The position numbers and the translations under genes were made by a program. The notes under the pieces were generated by a model, which was given only the letters and a program-made list of their open reading frames with translations, had not been told where the DNA came from and searched no databases. Shown piece by piece: positions 53,394 through 62,090 of a stretch of 64,000 nucleotides of DNA. The stretch is from Diplonema papillatum (lineage: Eukaryota; Euglenozoa; Diplonemea; Diplonemida; Diplonemidae): positions 237,501 to 301,500 of the forward strand of contig JAPJBO010000033.1 in the NCBI GenBank assembly GCA_030068145.1, written 5' to 3'. How positions within the stretch are numbered: position 1 is the first letter of the stretch; each line of letters begins with the position of its first letter.

Positions 53394-53878
53394 GAAAGGT
53401 CGGACATACACTGGAAGGATGGCCAACTTGCGGTGGCTTCACGGCCCACTTGTCGTGGAAATCAGTAGTGGTTTCCCATGTTAAGTTGATAGAACATGTG
53501 ATCGCATGTTTCGTAACTGTATTATAATCATGTGATCACGCGTTGTTGATTCAGCAGATCGCAGCTACAAGCGTCCACTCGCACCACAGATGTTTTTAGG
53601 GAGTTTTGTGTTATAGTCAGGGCTTGCATGCGGGCCCTTAGGTGAGGTAACTCACCGAATCATCGAAAATTGGGTGGGCGGTTTCGTTGAAGATTAGACT
53701 CAGCCTACTGTTGACGAGGAGTTCTGACCTTACCACTTCTGGTCCTACTTATCCTAGTGAGGAGACCGGAAACTCCCCGGAGAGATGGTCCCTGCACTCT
53801 ATCTCGTCTCTCTCTCTCTATCCTAGTTGTTCCTGATTCCGGGAGAGATCCCAGGAGAGAGAAGAGTCCACAACATTG

Positions 53879-54246
53879 CCCAACCCAAATCCGGTAGTTG
53901 TACACAGCCGAAGGAATAGTCGGTCCCAACCCAAATCCGGTAGTTGTACACAGCCGAAGGAATAGTCGGTCCCAACCCAAATCCGGTAGTTGTACACAGC
54001 CGAAGGAATAGTCGGTCCCAACCCAAATCCGGTAGTTGTACACAGCCGAAGGAATAGTCGGTCCCAACCCAAATCCGGTAGTTGTACACAGCCGAAGGAA
54101 TAGTCGGTCCCAACCCAAATCCGGTAGTTGTACACAGCCGAAGGAATAGTCGGTCCCAACCCAAATCCGGTAGTTGTACACAGCCGAAGGAATAGTCGGT
54201 CCCAACCCAAATCCGGTAGTTGTACACAGCCGAAGGAGTAGTCGGC
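53879..54246. repeat. 46-bp minisatellite, eight near-identical copies
   Basis: The unit CCCAACCCAAATCCGGTAGT, then TGTACACAGCCGAAGGAATA, then GTCGGT repeats exactly with period 46; only the last copy varies. Because 46 is not a multiple of 3, all three minus-strand frames read through it, which produces three overlapping spurious ORFs. Confidence 0.95.
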
Positions 54247-54537
54247 CTCCCCGACTGCTGTATTCCGGCGTAGATTTTCGTCCTTGAACCCCTGAAATCG
54301 CACTCAAAAAAGAAACAATGCACACGCAACGAGCTCCGGGGTTCGTTGTTCAAAGCCAACCCAATTGTTCACTTTCCTTTTGCATTGTCCTATTTTCTCT
54401 CGGAACCATCTGTGTACCAGATAAAAGGCGTACTCGCTGCTGTTTTTGCCCCTTTGGCTGCGTACCGCCTGAAGCTGAGAAGAATACATCTGTATTCTAC
54501 CCCTCGCGCGACACCGTGCACGCCGCCCACACTAACT

Positions 54538-54705
54538 CGACTTAAAACACAGTCAAACTCGACTTAAAACACAGACTCGACTTGCAGCACGGGCCAAAAT
54601 TGACTTAAACCACAAACTCGACTTAAAACACAGACTTGTAGCCCGGGCCAAAATCGACTTAAAGCACAGGCTCGACTTAAACCCCAAACTCGACTTGACA
54701 AGGCT
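54538..54705. repeat. Irregular TCGACTTAAA-type repeat
   Basis: ACTCGACTTAAAACACA and GGGCCAAAATCGACTTAAA modules alternate about eight times. It is a simple, degenerate tandem repeat. Confidence 0.8.
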
Positions 54706-55218
54706 CGACCGCCGTGTATCCAAAATTCGGGTTTTGGGTCCCAGTTTTGAGTCCCCCCAAGTCATGGGCCCAAGTTCTGCGTTCTCGGTGCCAATCGTTA
54801 CCGGTGTTACCTGGGCGTTTAATTCAGCTAATTTCGCGCAAGCGCCGGCAGGAGCCAGATCTACTGAGCACCTTCCTCCGATTTTGTTTGGTATCTCGTG
54901 ACTGACGCTTCCCGAAACTGACTTGAACCGAAAAGCGAGTTCGGGCGCGGCAAGTCCTTGGTTGCAGGTGGCGGCAGAATGGTGTTCGGCGTCCGGCGAC
55001 ACGTTCTCGAGGGGAGGACTATGCTGTTTTGCAACGAAGTTCTTGCTGTCCCTTGTTGAACAGTTTACTGCGTTGCTGCATAAAGGCCCCACAAACGACC
55101 GACAAATGACCCACACTGGCCAAACAAAAGGGGGGTCGTCAGAAAGCCAAACGTGGAAGCCAACCACCCAGGCGGCCCCAAAACTCTCCGAGGTCGGGTG
55201 CTCGTTTAGGCTCGAGGA

Positions 55219-55467
55219 ATGGCCGCAGAATGCGAAAACAAGGAGAAGTCACCCCCACAGTGCAATTCCCAAGGAAATCCGTCTTGCCTTGGTGAAGTGC
55301 TTAGATCGCAGAACGATGAACTTTGCAAAAAGCATACGACGAGAACATCTTCAGAACATCAAAAACAACAGCCAGTGGATCTCCAAGAGCATCAGATACC
55401 GTCTGTAGTGCAACCGGTGCCATCAGTCGAGGTGGGTACAATTGACCGAGATGAAGAAGAAGAATAA
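55219..55467 (+). CDS. Small hypothetical protein, 82 residues
   Basis: The ATG at 55219 (GAGGAATGG context) opens a hydrophilic frame rich in Gln, Glu and Ser with three early cysteines. It ends in an acidic DRDEEEE tail before TAA. No domain is seen. It lies between repeats, upstream of an SSU-like relic. It could be a small gene, an exon or chance. Confidence 0.3.
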   Translation: MAAECENKEKSPPQCNSQGNPSCLGEVLRSQNDELCKKHTTRTSSEHQKQQPVDLQEHQIPSVVQPVPSVEVGTIDRDEEEE

Positions 55468-55544
55468 CGCTGAGAACCAACGATAGCAATAGCAGCGGTG
55501 TGTGGATGAAAGGTCAATCGAGTGATAGCACACGACTTCAAGTC

Positions 55545-55710
55545 GGTGCTATCAGCTTTTTGACGGTAACCGGTAACACGGAATTTTAGGGTTCGATTCC
55601 GGAGCACGTACTTGGTACGTTAGAAGCTATGGATGGCATCTCAGGATTGAAGGAAGAATTTCCCAACGGCACTGACGTGATTCTGGGTTCAGGGGGAGTG
55701 CACGCGCAAG
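55545..55710 (+). pseudogene. Composite SSU rRNA-like relic
   Basis: The 5' part reads AGCTTTTTGACGGTAACCGG...GGAATTTTAGGGTTCGATT...CCGGAG, matching the conserved SSU helix before GGGTTCGATTCCGGAGAGGG. The 3' part reads GGGTTCAGGGGGAGTGCACG...CGCAAGGCTGAAACC, matching a block some 700 nt further along SSU rRNA. The two are fused here. The relic ends about 35 bp from a family A MITE. Confidence 0.65.
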
Positions 55711-55743
55711 GCTGAAACCTTGGGGCACCTGTGTGCACGTATT

Positions 55744-55911
55744 GAGCCGGTCCGTCCCTATCTCTTGAAACTGCATCGAAGTGCCTGCCGCTGTTTATCA
55801 CGGTCCACCACGGTCTATCAGGTCCATCTCTAGGCCCTAGAGCTGCATCGAATTGTCCGGTGCTGTATTCGTCGGTCTATCACGGTCTATCGAGAGGGGA
55901 TGGACCGGCTC
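55744..55911 (-). mobile_element. MITE family A, complete reverse copy
   Basis: It is 168 bp, with GAGCCGGTCC and GGACCGGCTC ends and the internal blocks TGCCGCTGTTTATCAC and GGTGCTGTATTC. It is in reverse orientation to the 23971 copy. Flanking duplication is not clean (GTAT-type). Confidence 0.8.
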
Positions 55912-56107
55912 ATGTATGTTGTAGACACTGCTTCAAGACACGCTCCGGTGACCGACCGGATTCGCAAAACCAAAGCACAGGGAGAAAGCATTTGAGAAAA
56001 GAAAAAGCAACAAGACACGCAAAAAGGCTGGCTTCCGGATCCCTGAAAAACGTGAGCGGGGCGATCCACAATCCTCGGCTGGACGGCTTCATTCCTCCGG
56101 CCGCGCG

Positions 56108-59100
56108 ATGAGTTGCGTCCGGCAGCCGCTGTTCGGGTTGGCTGCGGGCAAGAAAGAAGCTGCAAAAGACACCACGCAGGACGATGCGCCTGTGCCGTAC
56201 CCGTCAACCGCAGAGCTCGTGTCCTCCGTGCGCAACAGGATCTCCGTGAGCTCGGCCAACGGGTACCACGAAGTCGTATGCGAGCTTTTTTCGTATGCAC
56301 ACGACAGAATGGCAAAGAACGAAAGAGAGCGCTGGCAGCGATTTTCGGGAGAAGATTATCTAAATAAACACTGGTGACCTTAATCAAGAGTCGAAGATTA
56401 GCGTCGAAACTTCCTGGCTTTTCACGCCCTAGCAGAACGACCACACCCTACCCAATCCCAAGCACCCCCTAAACGCGTCAGGGGACTTCACAAGGTTTCA
56501 CAACGGAGTGACACAACACCCGAAACGAGCTGCACCCTCTTACTTTTCTCAACCCCCGCCATACTCAAGCCTCTACGGTCAACCGGAGACTTTAAAATAC
56601 CGCCTTCTAATCCACAAATAACGCTAAACATCTACTGTTCCCCGCGTTGCTTAGTGGGGAGTCGTGTGCACTAGTTCACCACCGGGTACCAGGAGACTTC
56701 AAAAAACCGACCGTGTTACTGGGGGGGGGTCGAATACAGGAGGTACCTTGAATAGAAGAGGTACCTTGAATACAAGAGGCATTTTGGAAATCTGGAAAAA
56801 AGTTGGGATTTTTTTCTTGGTCCGCATGACAGACCTTTTTCGACGGTTTTCTGATCGCGATGAGCTCCGATGAAGAGAACCGTGAAAAGTAGACCCGGGG
56901 ACCAAGAATTATGTGCGTGGTTCGTGGGTCTTTACCAGATGCGGGGCACCGGGCGTGGAACCCACAGGTTTCAATGGAACGGACGGGAATCGACCCACTG
57001 GTTGGTGACATCTCGAGGGTAATGAAGACAACAGTATTTATTACTATGTTTACTTCACAGAAGGACGGTGCCACGGTGCGACTCGGCAGCCCCTGCTAAA
57101 CGAGCGCCACGTGGGGGGTGAAGTGAACGGATTCATCCCTTCCTTCAGCACCAAAAGTCCAGGAATACCTGTATTCCCAGCAATAGAGAGCAAAAGACGC
57201 ATAAAAGGAGAGAATAGCCGTAAAAGGAACAAAAAGAAAGTTTACCACGATTACCATTTCTTTGCTGGCCCGTGTAGCAGACCTTTTTCGGCGAATTTGT
57301 GCTCGCGTTCAGCCGTGAAAAATAGACCCGGGGACCACAAATTGCGTGCGTCTTTCAAGAAGAAGGGAGTTCCCGCGGTTCATTTCTTTTTCGGGAAAAT
57401 TGCAGGATCGGCACGCCGAATAGAAGAGGCACCTCTTGTATTCGACCCCCCCCCCCAGTATCACAAGGAATAGTCCAGATATATAGCCTCGGCACGTACA
57501 CAGACCGGTTATGAGCTTCCCCGCGAGTTCGTGCCGCGGTCGGAAGCGGAAGACGCGGAAGAGCGGGCGAGGGCGGAAGTGATGGCGGACCAAGAGTGGA
57601 CGAAGGAGGCCGCGATGGCGGCCGGGAGGGAGCGGTGGGAGAAGATGTCGTGGCGGGAGCGGCTCGACCGCATGCGGCTGGCCAAGGCGAAGGCGAAGAA
57701 GCCGGGGCGCCCTGCCGACAGCCCTCCCTCGCCGGCGCGATCACTCACCGCAGTGCCGTGCTCCCGGGCGCCGAGCGCCAGCTCCTCGTCGCTGTCCCCT
57801 GGCGCGATCACTCACCGCACTGCCTCCCACGGCATCTCGTACGGCGCCGCGAACCCGCCCGCCATGCCGTCCCCCGGACCCGGCAGCCCGAGGCCCGACG
57901 ACCAGACAGCCACGCCGAACCCCTGCAGCGACACCCACGACGCCCCTTCCCCACCCCCGCCGGCTCCGACCCCCTTCGACGGCACGTTCCCGACGCCCAG
58001 CGACGGCCCGCTCGAGCCCAAGCCGGAGTTCCCGGCCAAGAAGCTGTCCCAAAAGCGGACCCCGAGGAAGGTCAAGCGCGCGACCAGCCAGCCTCGGAAG
58101 TCGGTCAAAAAGTCTCTCCAGCGGTTCTCCCTCGGCGGCGGGAGTGCCGACGGGCACGACGAACTAAGCAGGTTTCGCTTTTTTTTCAAAAACACTCGAT
58201 TGGCTGCCTTGTGCTTACTTCGAAGGAGGCTAGAGGGGGAGAAAACAAGACAACTACAAAGTGGGTCTTTTTTGTTAAACGCTTACGCCCGCCACTAAAC
58301 CCAGATTTACCTGTGTTTCGTGTGGGCTACAGCACATTTACCTCCTTTGATCTATCGCAACTGGCAGTCTCCTCAAGCATTTCCTACAAAGCAGGTGCTT
58401 ATACAAAAATACTCGAGGGGCTGCCTTGTGCTTACTTCGAAGGAGGCTAGAGGGGGAGAAAACAAGAGAAGTGGGTCTTTTTTGTTGAACGCTAACGCCC
58501 GCCACTGATCCCAGAGATTCACCTGTGTTTCGTGTGGGCTGCAGCACGCTTACCTCCTTTGATCTTTTGCAGCTGGCAGCTTCCTCAAAAGTATTTCCTA
58601 CAAAGCAGGTGCTTATACAAAATAAACAGCGCTCGCTCGCCCTCATGGCACTTGCACTTCACGAAAAGTCTCTAGATGTGAGCCCCTCTTGATAGACCGT
58701 AATAGACCGAAGAATACAGCACCGGGCAATTCGATGCAGCTCTAGGGACTAGGGATGGACCTGATAGACCGTAGTGGACCGTGATTCACTGTGATAAACA
58801 GCGGCAGGCACATCGATGCAGTTTCAAGAGATAGGGACTCAAGATGATGGTCACCCGGTGACTTTTAAACCCCGGATTCTCAACCGAACCTTCGCTCTAA
58901 AAGTCTCTAAATGAACGTACACGCTAAAAAGTTCGAATAGTCAGGAACAGGCAACAAAGGCACACGTGGACATGCACTGCACAACTAAGCACACCACCAT
59001 ACGATACCATGTCACCTGGAGACTTTAAAGCCCGGTGACACAGCACTGTTTTACCTTCAACTATCCTTCAACGCTCTTAAAAACAGAATATGCCAAGAAG

Positions 59101-60896
59101 TCGAGAGTACGCTGCGCGCCGAAGTCCCGCGTTCGGTGCTCAAAAAGTTCGAAACCGAGCGCGACGTTCGGTACATGAACGTGATGGACACCTGCACGAA
59201 GGCGAAGCGGCGGAAGCGCGTTGTGATCATCGAGCCCGGGCAGATGGTCGTGGCCAACCCGCAGACGGGCGCACTGCTGCGGCAGGTGGCGCTGGACAAG
59301 TTGTCCGCGATCGACTACCAGGACAAAGAGTTCGAGCGGAGCGTCGTGATGCGCTTCGACGGCGAAGCCGACGCGGCGTTCGTGCAGAAGCAGAAGCTCC
59401 TGTCGCACGGCGACGACGACGAGTTTCTGAACACCACCGTCCGGATGGCCAGCGGGTTCAGGGAGCTGAAGGGTCTGCCGCCTCGGTCGATCACGCCGAA
59501 CTTGTTCCCCAAGTATCGGGACCTTCTCTCCACGGCCAGGACAGACCCCGTCCACGACCCGCCCAGCACCCACTTGCAGAACCCCACGTCCACCCTGGCG
59601 TCGCCCGAGGAGTGCGACGCCCTCGCCCAGTGGGACATCAGCCGGAAGGCCACGGGCTACACTCCGGCCCGGTACTCAGGGTATGCGCAGAGCAACCCGC
59701 CGGCGGCGCTAGCGAAGAAAAGCTCGGCCCCCGCCGCGAAGCGGCGGGGGCTGCACGAATTGGAGTCAGTCAGCCTCTCGTCGCTGACCCCGAACAACAC
59801 CCTGCGCAGCTACCCGACGGCCGCGACGGCCGTGGCGGAGCCCAGCAGCACGGCCCCCCAGCGGGCGGCCGCGGCTCCCTTCCGGCAACCTTCCGCGGAA
59901 ACCCGCCGGAAGCCGGCCGGAGCCGCAGCGGGGGCGCACCCGCGGCGGACCACGCCGCCGCCGCAGCAGCAGCGGCAGCAGCAGCAGCAGCGGCAGCGGG
60001 ATTCCGAGGGGTTGGGGTTGCAGCAGCTGCAGCAGCAGCAGCAACGGCAGCGGGGGCTGGATTCCGAGGGGTTGGGGTTGCAGCAGCAGCAGCAGCGGCA
60101 GCGGGGGCTGGATCCCGCCGCGGGCTTGGGGTTGGGCGCTCCCGGGGGGAGCGGGGTTGCCGTGCCGCAGCAGCAGCAGCAGCGGGTGTCGCGCGGGGGG
60201 GCTGCCGGCGAGGTGCCGGCTGCGCCGGCGTCGCAGGGGACGTGCGACCTGCTGTGGAAGGTCAACCACGACCCGCGCGTGCGGGAGCTGCTGGTGCAAG
60301 CGGCCCAGACCTGCTGGACCGCGAAGGGCGGCACCGGGCCCCCCGTCGACGAAATAATCGCGGGGCTCGTCCGCCGCGCGACGAAGGACCCGAAGGTGAA
60401 GCAGCTCCTTGCGGAGACCGTCGCAGCCGCCGGCGACCTGCATCCCCCCCCGCAACAGCTGCAGCAGCCGTGGGGCCCGCCGGGGGGCCGGGCGTCGTTC
60501 GAAACGCATCCCGTGCAGGGAGGGGCTTCGGGCGAGTTGCGCGCCGCCGAAATCAGGGCTTACCTGGTCCGGAAGCTGGCCGCGGTGCACAACGCGCCGC
60601 CGGCAGAGGTCTCCCTGGCTGGCGACGAGCTGCTGCGGTACTACACTGCGCTCGCGCCGGGCGACCGGCTGGTCTTCGAGCGGGTGGCGTTCCAGCTCCG
60701 GAGCGAGCGGCTGAACAGCCCTAGCCCTGACCGCAGCCCGGAGCGACTGCGGCAGCCGTCGTCTCCGCGGGTTTGCGTTGTGCACCATACCGTGGTGGAC
60801 GCCAACACGACGCCGTTTATCCCGGGGGCGACGCACATTCCAGTTCCTGGCTCTTCGCCGTCTCCATCGCGTTCCCCTCATCGAAGCGTGTGGTAG
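56108..60896 (+). CDS. 871-residue protein with PH-like core and Gln-rich region, three exons across repeats
   Basis: Proposed exons are 56108-56245, 57504-58171 and 59087-60896. Donor GTGAGC at 56246 (phase 0) pairs with CACAG at 57503. Donor CAG|GTTTCG at 58172 (phase 2) pairs with AACAG at 59086. Both joins keep the frame and read smoothly (NRIS-TGYELPREF and DELSR-ICQEVES). Neither exon 2 nor exon 3 has a good ATG of its own. Exon 2 encodes an Arg/Glu helix (EEAERAR type), then Pro/Ser-rich and Lys-rich stretches. Exon 3 starts with a PH-like segment (KRRKRVVIIEPGQMVV), then a Gln/Arg repeat and a folded C-terminal region. A lipid or protein-binding scaffold is a guess. Introns hold families A and C and a TIR element. 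Confidence 0.6.
56718..57459. mobile_element. G-run/TCGAATACA TIR element in intron 1
   Basis: About 740 bp is bounded by ACTGGGGGGGGGTCGAATAC and its complement (TGTATTCGACC, then a C-run, then AGT). Subterminal GAGGTACCTTGAATAGAAGA repeats lie at the left end. No transposase is visible. It is related by its ends to 37686-37846. Confidence 0.65.
58180..58410 (+). mobile_element. Repeat family C, full forward copy 1
   Basis: It runs from CACTCGATTGGCTGCCTTG to GCAGGTGCTTATACAAAA and lies just inside the donor of intron 2 of the 56108 gene. A naive ORF reads into it for about 43 codons. Confidence 0.8.
58411..58630 (+). mobile_element. Repeat family C, full forward copy 2
   Basis: It follows copy 1 directly, from ATACTCGAGGGGCTGCCTTG to GCAGGTGCTTATACAAAA, then TAAAC. 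The two form a head-to-tail pair with about 90 percent visible identity. Confidence 0.8.
58683..58837 (+). mobile_element. MITE family A with both TIRs eroded
   Basis: The body matches the 23971 copy (TTGATAGACCG...ATACAGCACCGGGCAATTCG and GATAAACAGCGGCAGGCAC), but the CGGTCC part of both ends is missing. Confidence 0.75.
58850..58905 (+). promoter_or_regulatory. Recurrent GGTCACC-GGTGACTTTTAAA motif
   Basis: It is the same module as 33811-33862, here with GGATTCTCAACCGAACCTTC and CTCTAAAA. A second partial copy is at 59010-59040. In the spliced model both lie in intron 2, which argues against a simple promoter role. Confidence 0.35.
59960..60190 (+). repeat. Gln/Arg-coding repeats in exon 3
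   Basis: CAG/CGG-rich runs alternate with GATTCCGAGGGGTTGGGGTT, encoding poly-Gln blocks and DSEGLGLQQ repeats. The long unit (about 60-66 bp) occurs two to three times. Confidence 0.85.
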
Positions 60897-61493
60897 TGCA
60901 ACCATGTCCACCACGTGCGGGAGCTGCTGGTGCAAGCTACCCCGACCTGCTGACCGCCAAGGGCGGCACTCATCGCGGGGCTCGTCCGCCGCGCGACAAA
61001 GGACCGGAAGGTGAAGCAGCAGCTCCTTGCGGAGACCGTCGCAGCCGCCTGCATCCCCCCCCGCAACAGCTGCAGCAGCCGTGGGGCCTGCCGGGGGGCC
61101 GGGCGTCTGCAGGGAGGGGCTTCGGGCGAGTCGCGAGCCGCCGAAATCAGGGCGTACCTGGTCCGGAAGCTGGCCGCAGTGCACAACGCGCCGCCGGCAG
61201 AGGTCTCCCTGGCTGGCGACGAGCTGCTGCGGTACTACGCTGCGCTCGCGCCGGGCGACCGGCTGGTCTTCGAGCGGGTGGCGTTCCAGCTCCGGAGCGA
61301 GCGGCTGAACAGCCCTAGCCCTGACCGCAGCCCGGAGCGACTGCGGCAGCCGTCGTCTCCGTGGTCTTGCGTCCTTGTGCACCACACCGTGGTGGACGCC
61401 AACACGACGCCGTCAATCCCGGGGGCGACGCACATTCCAGTTCCTGGCTCTTCGCCGTCTCCATTGTGTTCCCCTCATCGAAGCGCGTGGTAG
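60897..61493 (+). pseudogene. Tandem copy 1 of the 56108-gene 3' end
   Basis: From CACGTGCGGGAGCTGCTGGT the sequence repeats the last 600 bp of exon 3. The latter part (RAAEIRAYLVRKLAAVHNAP onward) is in frame to an equivalent stop at 61491-61493, ending PHRSAW for PHRSVW. The first third has small frame-breaking deletions. Confidence 0.85.
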
Positions 61494-62090
61494 TGCAACC
61501 TTGTGTGCATGGCGTCGAAGCACTTTAACCTCAAGCTGCTGTCTTGCCTGACTAACGTCCAGTGCTTGTTTGCAGTCGTCGTCCTCGCGGGCGTGTGTCA
61601 TGCACCAATACCGTAGACGCCGTCCATCCTAGGGGCGATGCACAATCCGCCCTCTGGCCCTTCACCCTTTCCGCGTTGCCCTCATCGCCGCGCGTGCTCG
61701 GAGCCGTTGCGGCAGCCGTCGTCTCCGCGGGCTTGCTTCGTGCAGCACACCGTGGACGCCAACACGCCGCCGTTCATCCCGCGCACATTCTCTTCGCTGT
61801 CTCCATCGCGTTCCCCTCATCGAAGCGCGTGGTAGTGCAAACCTTGTGCACGGCATCGAACAACTGTCACTTAGCAGAAATGTCCGCAGCGGGAGATGAG
61901 CTGCTCTAGTATTACACTGCGCTCGCCCGGCGACCGGCTAGTCTTGACTGACTGCTGCCCGCAGTGCTTGCTTGCACCAGTCGTCGTCCTCGCGGGGCTG
62001 TGCTGTCGACACCAATACGATGCGACCCACATTCCTTTCCCTGTCCTCGCCATCGCGTTCCCCTCATCGAATGTGTGGTCGTGCATGCGT
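61494..62090 (+). pseudogene. Further decayed copies of the 56108-gene 3' end
   Basis: At least three partial copies of the terminal segment (CGTCGTCTCCGCGGG...GTGGACGCCAACACG...CCCCTCATCGAAGCGCGTGG) occur near 61573-61690, 61707-61838 and 61979-62085, with growing divergence and deletions. A piece of the GACGAGCTGCTGCGGTACTA region recurs near 61890. Confidence 0.8.

Larger units (their letters stand above)
53394..55218. other. Gene-poor region with minisatellites
   Basis: It contains the 46-bp array (53879-54246) and the TCGACTTAAA repeat (54538-54705). ORFs across 54.3-55.2 kb are short or lack ATG. No gene is supported. Confidence 0.5.

Noticed and set aside
53705-54359. Three minus-strand ORFs of 161-206 codons
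   Set aside because: All arise from one 46-bp satellite that lacks stops in three frames. They have no independent coding evidence.
58172-58298. C-terminal extension of exon 2 of the 56108 gene into repeat sequence
   Set aside because: These codons are family C sequence. The donor at 58172 in phase with 59087 explains the region better as intron.
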